Of a stretch of 64,000 nt of DNA, positions 1-9,144 are shown piece by piece. Below the pieces are notes generated by a model, which made no database searches, had not been told where the DNA came from, and worked only from the letters and a program-made list of their open reading frames with translations. The DNA comes from Vibrio mytili (GTDB taxonomy: Bacteria > Pseudomonadota > Gammaproteobacteria > Enterobacterales > Vibrionaceae). The stretch spans positions 1-64,000 of the forward strand of contig NZ_JXOK01000082.1 of the NCBI RefSeq assembly GCF_000830505.1. Reading direction: 5' to 3'. A program made the position numbers and the translations under genes. Numbering within the stretch: position 1 is the stretch's first letter; each line of letters starts with the position of its first letter.

Positions 1-371
1 AATCGGAAGTAAAAGGCGATAACGGTTGGGAAGATTTCACAGCAGGTGAAGCAAGTACTTCAAAAGCCAAAGCTTGGGCGGGTTGGTACGATACAAATTT
101 AGCGCTAAAAGTTCAAAGCCAAACCATGTTTGATTACGAAGATGCGGATCACAACAAACTCAATGGGTACACAGTATTTGATTTAGTGGGCTCCTACCAA
201 CTTCCTGTAGGCAGTCTCGGTTTTGGCGTCCAAAACTTGTTTGACAGAGACTACACCACTATCTGGGGGCAAAGAGCTCAAATTGTTTACTCATCTCATT
301 ATGATTCTGCCGCCTACGATTATAAAGGTCGTGGCCGCACTTATACTCTTAATTACCAAGTAACCTACTAG
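1..371 (+). CDS. TonB-dependent outer-membrane receptor, C-terminal end (partial)
   Basis: The frame is open from base 3 to the TAG at 369-371, so this is the last 122 or so residues of a gene that begins before the window. The tail carries beta-barrel features of TonB-dependent receptors: alternating aromatic residues, the FGVQNLFDRDYTT segment that resembles the conserved NLFD(K/R)xY motif near the end of siderophore receptors, and strands running to a final TY. Receptors of this kind sit in the outer membrane and import iron chelates or other scarce ligands with TonB energy. The ligand cannot be told from this piece. A 15-bp tandem repeat starts at the stop codon and a terminator-like hairpin follows. 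Confidence 0.85.
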   Translation, partial: SEVKGDNGWEDFTAGEASTSKAKAWAGWYDTNLALKVQSQTMFDYEDADHNKLNGYTVFDLVGSYQLPVGSLGFGVQNLFDRDYTTIWGQRAQIVYSSHYDSAAYDYKGRGRTYTLNYQVTY

Positions 372-413
372 TTGTTAATCACGTAGTTGTTAATCACGTA
401 GTTGTTAATCACG
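369..413. repeat. Three perfect tandem copies of a 15-bp unit
   Basis: The unit TAGTTGTTAATCACG is present three times without mismatch (369-383, 384-398, 399-413). The first copy contains the stop codon of the receptor gene, and the last copy supplies the left arm of the terminator hairpin that follows. Confidence 0.95.
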
Positions 414-438
414 GCTTTTCTCTGAAAAGCGTGATTTC
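407..438 (+). terminator. Terminator-like hairpin after the TonB receptor
   Basis: AATCAC plus GCTTTTC pair with GAAAAGC plus GTGATT, with one bulged G and a TCT loop. A short T-rich stretch follows. The hairpin is the only candidate end for the receptor transcript. Confidence 0.6.
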
Positions 439-472
439 TCGATAAGTTCGTACGTTCGCTTCGGTTCAAGTC

Positions 473-694
473 TTACTTACAAAACGTCTCAATGTAAAGT
501 GCTTCTACTTTATCTCTTGCCCATTGTGTTCGGCGTAAAAACTTTAGAGACGATTTAATCGAAGGGTTGTTATAGAAGCAATTTATCTGTATTTCTGCAT
601 CCAAGCCCTCCCATCCATAGTGTTCTTGTAAACGAACGAGGATTTGTTCTAAGGTCAAGCCATGCAGCGGGTTATTAGGTTGTTCAGCACTCAT
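473..694 (-). CDS. VF530 family DNA-binding protein (DUF2132)
   Basis: A 73-residue protein matching from memory the VF530/DUF2132 family of small proteins first named from Vibrio fischeri VF530. Family marks are the NNPLHGLTLEQIL start, the HYGWEGL turn, the NNPSIKSSLKFLRRTQWAR core and the end EALYI. The family folds as a helical domain likened to DNA-binding domains, but its cellular role is not established. The start is placed at 694 because known members begin with MS..PNNPLHG. An in-frame ATG at 712 would add six residues, and neither start has a good ribosome binding site. It stands alone and convergent with the upstream receptor. Confidence 0.75.
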   Translation of the reverse strand: MSAEQPNNPLHGLTLEQILVRLQEHYGWEGLDAEIQINCFYNNPSIKSSLKFLRRTQWARDKVEALYIETFCK

Positions 695-768
695 TGTTAA
701 CGTTTCTATCATCGGAGAGAGGCGGTTAAGTGTACCAGAGAGTGTGTTGCTTTAAATCACTTTATTAT

Positions 769-2226
769 TTAACCGCAGCCCAGATTCTTCAGTTTCTGTT
801 TACATGTTTGCTTTCTAGCGAGCAGGACAAACATAACCATTAATAGAGGATAATGAAGCGTACCAAACACCAAAGAATATAATCCGCTATACGAAAATTG
901 GGATGCTGAATATGCATACAACTGTTCGGCTAAAATAAGCGTTAACGACAGAAAAACAACTTGCTGGACATTCAACGTTGTCGATGACTCTTTAAAGCTG
1001 AGAACTAACGCAGAAGCCGTAAGTAGTATTGCTAGCCAGTTTCCAAACACTGGTAAAGGCCAAATGAGTGAGACCACGGCCGTAATCAACGTCATCGCAA
1101 ACCAGACACCTTTAGAAGTGAGCAATTGTTCCACGTCAATCTCGGAATGACTTTCCAAGCGAAGTACATGCCATGCGACTAATACACCCAGCAATGCACC
1201 AAAAAACATGTCTAAAATAAATGCATTACCAAGGAAAAATTTAGCCAATATAACCAATAAAGTGATTCCTAAAGCGATACCTACAGTCACCGCCCCTCCG
1301 ACTTTACCTGCTTGTTGAAAGAAGAAGGTTAAAACACAGCTCCAAATTGCAATGGGTAAACAAGGGAAACTGAAGCCAAATTGACCGCTTAATTCAGCCA
1401 TCGGTATGTACACGTTAGGGCTAGGTAAAGCAAAGCCTAACTGTGCAATAAGAGTCATTAGTGACGTAACAGAAATGGCGAAAAATAATTGATAAACGTA
1501 ACGATGGCCAAAGCGCATCAGCACGAAAGGGAACAAAAGTAACAACGTTGTTGCAGAAGACAGGTTCTCGATAACACTGGCCAATTCACTCACTGTTCGT
1601 CCACTGCTTTCTGATACTGACCCCACCCAACTTTGTAAGCTCATCATCCACGATAATTCGAGTTGTCGAAACACAGGGGCAGACTCAATTAAATGACCAA
1701 CAAAACGCACTGGTTGAACAGTGGCATGATCAAAATAATGGATAACAGCTCGCCACTGCTCTTTGTATCGGTAGAGAGAAGAAGGGAGCTCATTTGGCGG
1801 TAAAAGCATGGCAGACGCGATCTCTACACCGTAGTGCGGTGCAAACCAAATAGGGACTTCATTACCTCCCAGCTCATTATCCAGCTCAAACGCAATAATC
1901 TCTGAGTCTGAAGTACAATCATAAAAAATCGCAGTAGGTGTTCGCCCCACCTCATTACCGACCGTCACGACTAAACCCGTTTCCTCCCAGGTTTCTCTTT
2001 GAGCGGCTTGCTCAGGTTGTTCACCCTCTATAATGGTCCCACCGGGTAATGATATTTTATCGGTTAATATTTCATGAACGAGAACAAGTTTATCTTCAGC
2101 ACGGATAACACACAGCGCTCCTTTCTGTGCGCCTTGCTCCTCCGAAGAAGACGGCTTCGAAAGAACTGTCGGTGATACAGATAACAGAGAAGAAAAGACA
2201 GTGAGAAAAAACAGCAGTCTCAGCAC
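769..2226 (-). CDS. Exported NUDIX hydrolase fused to a degenerate PAP2-like membrane domain
   Basis: A 485-residue two-part protein. Residues 1-23 form a signal peptide or anchor. Residues about 35-180 hold a NUDIX domain with an intact box from G63 to L85 (G-x5-E-x7-RE-T-x-EE-x-G-L), which implies pyrophosphate bond hydrolysis of a nucleoside-diphosphate-linked substrate, probably outside the cytoplasm. From about residue 225 the chain is a multi-pass membrane region laid out like a PAP2 lipid phosphatase, but the catalytic motifs are altered: the PSGH position reads PCLP (288-291), and the SR-x5-H-x3-D motif reads AK-x5-A-x3-D (328-339). The phosphatase half is therefore probably inactive. 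The NUDIX-PAP2 fusion is a known architecture in Vibrio annotation. It is a single gene with no operon partner. Confidence 0.75.
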   Translation of the reverse strand: MLRLLFFLTVFSSLLSVSPTVLSKPSSSEEQGAQKGALCVIRAEDKLVLVHEILTDKISLPGGTIIEGEQPEQAAQRETWEETGLVVTVGNEVGRTPTAIFYDCTSDSEIIAFELDNELGGNEVPIWFAPHYGVEIASAMLLPPNELPSSLYRYKEQWRAVIHYFDHATVQPVRFVGHLIESAPVFRQLELSWMMSLQSWVGSVSESSGRTVSELASVIENLSSATTLLLLFPFVLMRFGHRYVYQLFFAISVTSLMTLIAQLGFALPSPNVYIPMAELSGQFGFSFPCLPIAIWSCVLTFFFQQAGKVGGAVTVGIALGITLLVILAKFFLGNAFILDMFFGALLGVLVAWHVLRLESHSEIDVEQLLTSKGVWFAMTLITAVVSLIWPLPVFGNWLAILLTASALVLSFKESSTTLNVQQVVFLSLTLILAEQLYAYSASQFSYSGLYSLVFGTLHYPLLMVMFVLLARKQTCKQKLKNLGCG

Positions 2227-2508
2227 AGATATAACCTTTCATTGGAGTAGTTGTTACGTAATCATCTAATACTGGAAGAAACAAGCTCACTCGAACCAAC
2301 CATCATACACAATCAGATTTAATGCAACTCTGACAATATTCAGACACAACGCAAATTTAGCGGGCAATTCTGCCACCAATATGAATTTTATGTCAGGAAA
2401 ATACATGCATATTGCATAAAGTCTTAATTTTAAGGCAGCTAAAAGTCATATATTGCCATCAAATCGTGGATTGTCTTTATGTGCGTAACAGTTTGTTAAG
2501 ATTTGAGG

Positions 2509-2985
2509 TCACGAAAGCGGTTTACGTAGGCAGTGGATATGAGGACCAAACCCTTCCCTTTTGTATAGTGCGAGTGCTTGTTGATTGAAATCCCATACCT
2601 CGACAAACATTTGCTTCACACCATAGTCTGTAAAAGTTGATTCAATCTTTTCGAGTAGTGCTATTGCAACGCCTTGCTTTCTATATGCTGGCAAAACATA
2701 GAGTTCGTCAACGCTGCCCATCATAACAGGGTTACTGACCGCAGAGATGAGCTCACAAAAATGGCCTGATACAAACCCTATAATCACCTCAGCCTCTCTT
2801 GCAACGTACACTAAACATTCCGGGTTATCGATATAACGAGCGATACTTTTTTCCTGTTCAATCTCCTCCGCTGTTTTAAATAATTCTGGAGATTGGACAT
2901 GATGTTCATCATGCAAATCGAACATCAGATCGTTGAGGCTTTCAAGATCTTCAAAACGCGCAGGCTTGATTAAAAATTCAGACAT
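2509..2985 (-). CDS. GNAT family N-acetyltransferase
   Basis: About 158 residues with the GNAT fold. Motif A is visible in ELYVLPAYRKQGVAIALLEKIE (acetyl-CoA pyrophosphate loop, here RKQGVA), followed by a beta strand VEVWDFNQQALALYKREGF, the usual end of the fold. The substrate is unknown. The start at 2985 (MSEFLIKPARF) is chosen because GNAT proteins normally begin with this first strand. The frame extends upstream to 3054, but those 23 residues are basic and unlike the family. No strong ribosome binding site is seen for either start. Monocistronic. Confidence 0.75.
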   Translation of the reverse strand: MSEFLIKPARFEDLESLNDLMFDLHDEHHVQSPELFKTAEEIEQEKSIARYIDNPECLVYVAREAEVIIGFVSGHFCELISAVSNPVMMGSVDELYVLPAYRKQGVAIALLEKIESTFTDYGVKQMFVEVWDFNQQALALYKREGFGPHIHCLRKPLS

Positions 2986-3129
2986 AAATAAGGACAACTG
3001 CCAATCATGGAATTTTTGTAGTTTGTGTCTAAAGTGGAAGGATGGCAAGCACACAAGCTTTTTATTTTATGTGGTTAATGTTGCTTCGTTAGTGTGAATT
3101 TCGTTGGTGTAACTAGAAGGATTATCAAA

Positions 3130-3158
3130 GCCCCTGTGGTGGCGAGATTCACAGGGGC
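3130..3158 (-). terminator. Terminator at the end of the prp operon
   Basis: GCCCCTGTG at 3130-3138 pairs with CACAGGGGC at 3150-3158. Read on the minus strand it lies just after the prpE stop and is followed by TTTGATAAT. Confidence 0.7.
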
Positions 3159-3186
3159 AAAAGTACGGAGCTAATCACAACAGATT

Positions 3187-5079
3187 CTAACGGCGTAATA
3201 CCCGCTCGATTTCATTGAGACTGGTTGGGTCATCAATGGTCGAAGGTACCGTATACTTCTCACCATCGGCAATCTGACGAATGGTTCGACGGAGAATTTT
3301 ACCCGATCGGGTTTTCGGTAATCGGTCTACGACCAACGCATGCTTAAAGCAAGCAACCGCACCAATCTCACTGCGTACTTTTCCGACTAACTCGCCTTCC
3401 AAGTCAAGCTCGTCTACTTTGACACCGTCTTTCAGTACCACAAAACCTAGCGGAAGCTGTCCTTTTAAATCATCGTGGATACCCACTACCGCGCACTCGG
3501 CAATGGCAGGGTGACCACCGACAATCTCCTCCATCTCGCCAGTAGATAAGCGATGCCCTGCGACGTTTATGACATCATCAATTCGTCCCATAATGAACAA
3601 ATACCCGTCCTCGTCCAGATAGCCTCCATCCCCCGACACATAATAACCTGGAAACTGACTCAGATACCCCGTGTCGAATCGGTCGTGGTTGCGCCATACC
3701 GTTGGCAAACAACTCGGTGGCAAGGGACGTTTTATCGCGACAAAACCCTGCTGATTAGGACCGACTACTTCACCAAATTCATTGAGAATGTCGACTTGGT
3801 AACCAGGTATAGGCTTAGTTGATGACCCCGCTTTCACTGGCATCATTTCTATCCCCGTCGGATTACCAGAAATCGCCCAACCTGTTTCTGTCTGCCACCA
3901 ATGGTCAATCACAGGTTTTTCAGCTTTGCTTTGGACCCACTCAAGCGTTGGAGGATCCAAGCGTTCACCAGCCATAAAAATTGTTTTCAAATTAGATAGG
4001 TCATACTGCTTTAGGCACGCACCTTCCGGATCTTCTTTCTTAATCGCACGAAACGCGGTTGGAGCGGAAAACAACACATCAACTTTGTATTCCTCACATA
4101 CCCGCCAGAACGCGCCAGGATCGGGGGTCCTGACTGGCTTGCCTTCAAACAGAATCGTTGTACATCCATGAATGAGTGGAGCGTAAACGATATACGAATG
4201 CCCGACGACCCAACCAACATCCGACGCGGCCCAAAATACGCCATCTTGAGGAATATTGTAGATGGCATTCATTGAGTACTTCATCGCCACCGCATGCCCG
4301 CCATTATCACGGACCACCCCTTTCGGCTTACCCGTCGTACCTGAGGTGTAAAGAATATACAGAGGGTCTGTGGCTAAAACAGGGACACAAGCGTGTGGGA
4401 GTGCTTGGCTGTATTCTTGTTGCCAATCCAAATCTCGCTCTTGGCCAAGTTCAGCTTCACATTCAGGGCGCTGGAAGACTAAGACTTTCTCCGGCTTCCA
4501 ACGGCTATCCATAATGGCTTGGTCGACCATAGGTTTGTAAGGAATGACCTTGTTAATTTCAATCCCACACGACGCTGTCATGATGACTTTTGGCTCAGCA
4601 TCTTCAATCCGCACCGCGAGCTCATTGGGTGCGAAACCACCAAAAACGACTGAGTGAATTGCGCCCAATCGTGCACAAGCGAGCATGGCCATTGCCGCTT
4701 CTGGGATCATCGGCATATAAATGACCACTCGGTCACCTTTTTCAACGCCTTGCAAAGACAACATACCGGCAATCTTCGCCACTTGGTCTCGTAGTTCAGC
4801 GTAGGTATACGTTTTCTTAATTCCCGTCACTGGTGAATCATAGATAAGGGCGATGCTATCACCACGACCTAGCTCACAATGGTAGTCTAGCGCCAACCAA
4901 GATGTGTTCATCACCCCGTCTGGAAACCAGCGTTCGATACCATTTTCGTCCGCTTTCAAAATGGTCTTTGGAGACTCAAACCAATCAATGTTGTCTGCCT
5001 GAACACGCCAAAAACTCTCTGGTTCTGTTTGCGCCCATTGGTATTCTTTTTCATATAAAGATTGCTCGTATGAAGACAT
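3187..5079 (-). CDS. prpE: Propionyl-CoA synthetase (propionate-CoA ligase)
   Basis: A 630-residue acyl-adenylate-forming enzyme that makes propionyl-CoA from propionate, ATP and CoA, the entry step of the 2-methylcitrate cycle. It has the N-terminal ACAS region, the A3 loop YTSGTTGKPKG, the YVSGDGGYLDEDGYLFIMGR hinge region, and the C-terminal lysine in LPKTRSGKILRR, the residue acetylated in this family. The start at 5079 (MSSYEQSLYEKEYQWAQ) has a strong GGAGGA ribosome binding site seven bases upstream. The longer frame to 5190 would overlap prpF and lacks family similarity. It is the last gene of the prp operon. Acetyl-CoA synthetase is the near alternative, but the length and the prp context favour PrpE. 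Confidence 0.93.
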   Translation of the reverse strand: MSSYEQSLYEKEYQWAQTEPESFWRVQADNIDWFESPKTILKADENGIERWFPDGVMNTSWLALDYHCELGRGDSIALIYDSPVTGIKKTYTYAELRDQVAKIAGMLSLQGVEKGDRVVIYMPMIPEAAMAMLACARLGAIHSVVFGGFAPNELAVRIEDAEPKVIMTASCGIEINKVIPYKPMVDQAIMDSRWKPEKVLVFQRPECEAELGQERDLDWQQEYSQALPHACVPVLATDPLYILYTSGTTGKPKGVVRDNGGHAVAMKYSMNAIYNIPQDGVFWAASDVGWVVGHSYIVYAPLIHGCTTILFEGKPVRTPDPGAFWRVCEEYKVDVLFSAPTAFRAIKKEDPEGACLKQYDLSNLKTIFMAGERLDPPTLEWVQSKAEKPVIDHWWQTETGWAISGNPTGIEMMPVKAGSSTKPIPGYQVDILNEFGEVVGPNQQGFVAIKRPLPPSCLPTVWRNHDRFDTGYLSQFPGYYVSGDGGYLDEDGYLFIMGRIDDVINVAGHRLSTGEMEEIVGGHPAIAECAVVGIHDDLKGQLPLGFVVLKDGVKVDELDLEGELVGKVRSEIGAVACFKHALVVDRLPKTRSGKILRRTIRQIADGEKYTVPSTIDDPTSLNEIERVLRR

Positions 5080-5158
5080 ATTGCTTCCTCCAGTATGTCC
5101 TGACTTTACTATCACCCTAAATAAGCGGTTATTTGCTACTTTTGGTAATACTCTCGTT

Positions 5159-6355
5159 TTATTCAAAGACATCGGAGGGAACACGCACAAGGCCCTCCAT
5201 CAGTATTCTCGCACTTCGACTCATGATGGCTTTTTGTACCATCCAGCCGTGTTCGGTTTGCTGCGCTTTTGCGCCTACTTTTAGCGTTCCTGACGGATGA
5301 CCAAAAACTACCGACTCTTTTTCTCCACCACCAGCAGCTAGGTTCACCAATGTCCCCGGAACACAGGCAGCTGAGGCTATCGCGACAGCAGCGGTCCCCA
5401 TCATTGCATGATGAAGTTTCCCCATCGATAAAGCGCGAACCAGCACATCGATATCACCTTCGGCGACCAACTTACCACTCGACGAGACATAGTTTTTCGG
5501 TTGAGAAACAAAGGCTATTTTGGGTGTATGTTGGCGTTTTTGGGCTTCTTCAAGATCTGAAATCAACCCCATTTTTAATGCTCCGTGCGCACGGATAGAT
5601 TCAAACATGGCCAGCGCTTCATCATCGTTATTAATGTCGTCTTGCAGCTCTGTTCCCTGATACCCAAGTGAATCTGCATCAATAAAGATGGTCGGAATGC
5701 CCGCATTGATGAACGTCGCATTGAAGGTGCCCACATCCGGCACCACCAAATCATCGACCAAGTTACCCGTAGGGAACATGCTGCCTTCGCCGTCTGCCGG
5801 GTCTACAAAATCCACTTGAATCTCCGCCGCTGGGAATGTCACGCCATCGAGTTCAAACTCTCCGGTCTCTTGCACGAAACCATTCACGATAGGCACATGG
5901 ACTAAGATCGTTTTGCTGATGTTCACCTGCCACACCCGCACTGTCACGATGCCATTTTCAGGTATGCATTCTTGCGGAATCAAGCCAGCATGAATCGCGA
6001 ACGGGCCGACTGCAGCAGACAAGTTGCCGCAGTTACCACTCCAGTCAACGAATGGTTTATCAATGGACACTTGTCCAAATAAGTAATCAACATCGTGACC
6101 ATCACGAGAACTGCGCGATACAATCACCGTTTTACTGGTGCTTGAGGTTGCGCATCCCATGCCATCAATTTGCTTTGCATAAGGATCGGGACTGCCGATC
6201 ACTCGCAATAACAGCTTGTCACGCGCTTCGCCCGCCACTTGCGCCTCTTGAGGCAAATCATCGAGATTGAAAAAGACACCTTTACTCGTTCCACCACGCA
6301 TATACGTCGCAGGTACTTTTATTTGACTCATCATGTTAGGAGAAATGTTTTTCAT
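5159..6355 (-). CDS. prpF: 2-methylaconitate cis-trans isomerase, AcnD accessory protein
   Basis: A 398-residue PrpF-family protein of the diaminopimelate-epimerase fold. It isomerises trans- to cis-2-methylaconitate, so that AcnD and PrpF together replace PrpD. Family marks are PATYMRGGTSKGVFF near the start, the DGMGCATSSTSKTVIV segment, and DWSGNCGNLSAAVGPFAI, which contains the conserved lysine/cysteine region. The start at 6355 follows AAGGAGTCGCT, an excellent ribosome binding site. The gene lies nine bases after acnD, so the two are probably co-translated. Confidence 0.93.
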   Translation of the reverse strand: MKNISPNMMSQIKVPATYMRGGTSKGVFFNLDDLPQEAQVAGEARDKLLLRVIGSPDPYAKQIDGMGCATSSTSKTVIVSRSSRDGHDVDYLFGQVSIDKPFVDWSGNCGNLSAAVGPFAIHAGLIPQECIPENGIVTVRVWQVNISKTILVHVPIVNGFVQETGEFELDGVTFPAAEIQVDFVDPADGEGSMFPTGNLVDDLVVPDVGTFNATFINAGIPTIFIDADSLGYQGTELQDDINNDDEALAMFESIRAHGALKMGLISDLEEAQKRQHTPKIAFVSQPKNYVSSSGKLVAEGDIDVLVRALSMGKLHHAMMGTAAVAIASAACVPGTLVNLAAGGGEKESVVFGHPSGTLKVGAKAQQTEHGWMVQKAIMSRSARILMEGLVRVPSDVFE

Positions 6356-6364
6356 AGCGACTCC

Positions 6365-8968
6365 TTATTGAGCCAAAAAGTCTTGAGCAAAACGCTGCAA
6401 TACACCACCCGCGTTATACACATGAACTTCGTCAGCAGTATCTAAGCGACAAGTCACAGGCACGTCGACCCTCTCTCCATTGCTGCGGGTGATTACCAAA
6501 GCCAAATCCGCGCCCGGTTTAATATCACCCACTACGTCGTAAAGTTCAGTGCCATTCAGTTCCAATGTATTACGGTTAACATCCGGTTTGAATTGCAGTG
6601 GCAACACACCCATGCCAACCAAGTTAGTACGGTGAATACGCTCAAAGCCTTCCGCAACAATCGCTTCTACGCCAGCCAATCGAACACCTTTTGCTGCCCA
6701 GTCACGAGATGACCCCTGACCATAATCCGCGCCAGCCACAACAATCAGTGGTTGTTTACGATTCATGTAAGTTTCAATTGCTTCCCACATGCGAACAACC
6801 TGACCTTCTGGCTCAATGCGAGCAAGAGAGCCCTGCACAACTTCGCCGTTTTCTTTCACCATTTCGTTGAACAGTTTCGGGTTAGCGAAGGTCGCACGTT
6901 GCGCCGTTAAGTGGTCTCCACGGTGGGTCGCGTAAGAGTTAAAGTCCTGCTCCGGAACGCCCATCTTTGCAAGGTATTCACCTGCCGCACTGCTTGCCAT
7001 GATCGCATTCGATGGTGATAGGTGGTCGGTGGTAATGTTGTCGCCCAGAACCGCTAAAGGACGCATGCCAGACAGCGTTCTTTCACCCGCTAACGCTCCT
7101 TCTCCCTCTTTTTGCCAATACGGAGGACGGCGGATATACGTACTCATAGGGCGCCAATCGTAAAGTGGATTGGTGTTTTGCGCCGTGTCACCCAGTTTGA
7201 ACATCTGGATGTAAACCTGATTAAACTGCTCTGGCTTAACGTGCTTGCCAACAACCGCATCGATCTCTTCGTCGCTTGGCCACAAATCATTTAGATGAAT
7301 TGGATTACCGTTTTGATCCGTACCAAGTGCATCACGCTCTATATCAAAACGAATCGTGCCAGCTAACGCATACGCGACCACCAGCGGTGGTGACGCGAGG
7401 AAAGCTTGCTTCGCATATGGGTGGATTCGGCCATCAAAGTTACGGTTACCAGAAAGCACGGCTGTCGCGTACAAATCGCGATCGATGATCTCTTGTTGAA
7501 TTTTTGGATCCAATGCACCGCTCATACCGTTACAGGTTGTACATGCATAACCGACAATGCCAAATCCAAGCTTCTCGAGTTCCGGAAGTAAGCCGGCTTC
7601 TTCTAGGTACAAACGCGCAACCTTAGAACCCGGCGCAAACGACGATTTCACCCACGGTTTACGAACAAGGCCGAGCTCATTCGCCTTCTTCGCCAACAGT
7701 CCCGCCGCTACCACGTTTCTTGGGTTGCTGGTGTTCGTACAAGACGTAATGGCAGCGATGATCACTGCACCATCTGGCAGTTCGCCCTCTTTATCTTCCC
7801 ACGCGCCAGAAATACCACGTTGAGCGAGCTCTGCAGTTGGAAGACGGCGGTGAGGGTTTGAAGGACCAGCCATGTTACGGCTTACTGAAGACAAATCGAA
7901 TTCAAGGACCCGCTCATATTCAGCAGTAACCATATCATCTGCCCAAAGACCTGTTTGTTTCGCGTATTTCTCGACTAGATCGACTTGCTGCTCATCACGG
8001 CCTGTCAGTTTCAGATAAGTGATGGTCTGTTCATCAATGTAGAACATCCCTGCTGATGCACCGTATTCAGGTGTCATATTAGAGATGGTTGCGCGGTCAC
8101 CGATGGTCAGGTCTCGCGCCCCTTCACCAAAGAACTCAAGGTAACAAGAGACCACGCGCGCATTGCGAAGAAACTCAGTAATCGCAAGAACAATGTCTGT
8201 CGCGGTAATGCCCGGCTGGCGTTTACCCGTTAGTTTGACACCCACAATATCAGGCAGGCGCATCATTGATGGACGACCCAGCATAACAGTCTCGGCTTCT
8301 AAACCACCAACCCCAACCGCGATGACCCCTAACGCATCAACATGAGGAGTGTGACTGTCCGTACCTACACACGTATCTGGGTAAGCAATACCCTGCTTCG
8401 CTTGTACCACTGGCGACATTTTTTCCAAATTGATTTGGTGCATGATACCGTTACCAGCAGGAATAACGCTGACGTTTTCAAATGCCGTTTTACACCACTC
8501 AATAAAATGAAAGCGGTCTTCATTGCGACGCTCCTCTATTGCGCGGTTTTTCTCGAATGCATCAGGATCAAAACCAGCGTGTTCAACCGCAAGAGAGTGG
8601 TCAACAATCAGCTGAGTTTCTACCACCGGATTGACCTTTGAAGGATCACCGCCCTGCTCTGCAATCGCATCACGTAAACCAGCTAAATCAACCAGTGCCG
8701 TTTGTCCGAGGATGTCGTGACAAACAACACGAGCTGGATACCAAGGAAAATCAAGATCGCGTTTACGCTCAATAAGTTGTTTAAGGCTGTCTTTTAATAC
8801 GTTGGGATCGCAGCGGCGTACCAGCTGCTCGGCAAGAACGCGCGAGGTATAAGGGAGCGTTTCATAAGCTCCAGGAGAAATAGTATTTACGGCTTCGCGG
8901 GCATCAAAGTAATCAAGTTGAGTCCCCGGAAGCGACTTACGATATTGGGTATTAATGGTTGTGCTCAT
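6365..8968 (-). CDS. acnD: Fe/S-dependent 2-methylisocitrate dehydratase
   Basis: An 867-residue aconitase-superfamily enzyme that dehydrates 2-methylcitrate to 2-methylaconitate with a [4Fe-4S] cluster. Cluster ligands are visible in AITSCTNTSNP and in YACTTCNGMSG. The aconitase swivel domain is at the C-terminus, with GADYGQGSSRDWAAKG and the serine loop. Length and the adjacent prpF separate it from AcnA (about 890 residues) and from cofactor-free PrpD. The start is preceded by GGAAG. It lies 176 bases downstream of prpC in transcription order, with a strong hairpin between. Confidence 0.92.
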   Translation of the reverse strand: MSTTINTQYRKSLPGTQLDYFDAREAVNTISPGAYETLPYTSRVLAEQLVRRCDPNVLKDSLKQLIERKRDLDFPWYPARVVCHDILGQTALVDLAGLRDAIAEQGGDPSKVNPVVETQLIVDHSLAVEHAGFDPDAFEKNRAIEERRNEDRFHFIEWCKTAFENVSVIPAGNGIMHQINLEKMSPVVQAKQGIAYPDTCVGTDSHTPHVDALGVIAVGVGGLEAETVMLGRPSMMRLPDIVGVKLTGKRQPGITATDIVLAITEFLRNARVVSCYLEFFGEGARDLTIGDRATISNMTPEYGASAGMFYIDEQTITYLKLTGRDEQQVDLVEKYAKQTGLWADDMVTAEYERVLEFDLSSVSRNMAGPSNPHRRLPTAELAQRGISGAWEDKEGELPDGAVIIAAITSCTNTSNPRNVVAAGLLAKKANELGLVRKPWVKSSFAPGSKVARLYLEEAGLLPELEKLGFGIVGYACTTCNGMSGALDPKIQQEIIDRDLYATAVLSGNRNFDGRIHPYAKQAFLASPPLVVAYALAGTIRFDIERDALGTDQNGNPIHLNDLWPSDEEIDAVVGKHVKPEQFNQVYIQMFKLGDTAQNTNPLYDWRPMSTYIRRPPYWQKEGEGALAGERTLSGMRPLAVLGDNITTDHLSPSNAIMASSAAGEYLAKMGVPEQDFNSYATHRGDHLTAQRATFANPKLFNEMVKENGEVVQGSLARIEPEGQVVRMWEAIETYMNRKQPLIVVAGADYGQGSSRDWAAKGVRLAGVEAIVAEGFERIHRTNLVGMGVLPLQFKPDVNRNTLELNGTELYDVVGDIKPGADLALVITRSNGERVDVPVTCRLDTADEVHVYNAGGVLQRFAQDFLAQ

Positions 8969-9096
8969 GGTTTGCTTCCATTCAATCTGTACATCTTGGC
9001 CTTCTCCCCATCACTCTAGAAACATCACTTTCGACAAGCAGTTTGGAGAACTTTTTTAAGATGTCGCTATTCTAATAACGTGAGTGATGAGAAAGA

Positions 9097-9136
9097 GCCT
9101 TCTCTTACGCGGAGAAAATAGAACGTAAGAGAAGGC
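9097..9136 (-). terminator. Strong hairpin between prpC and acnD
   Basis: GCCTTCTCTTACG (9097-9109) and CGTAAGAGAAGGC (9124-9136) form a perfect 13-bp stem with a 14-base loop. On the minus strand the stem is followed by TCTTTCTC rather than a clean T run. It could be a leaky terminator or a stability/processing hairpin that sets acnD-prpF-prpE levels below prpBC. Confidence 0.6.
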
Positions 9137-9144
9137 GTTACGCG

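Noticed and set aside
2096..2299. 67-codon frame overlapping the start of the NUDIX gene
   Set aside because: Out of frame with the NUDIX signal peptide, cysteine-rich by chance, and with no ribosome binding site.
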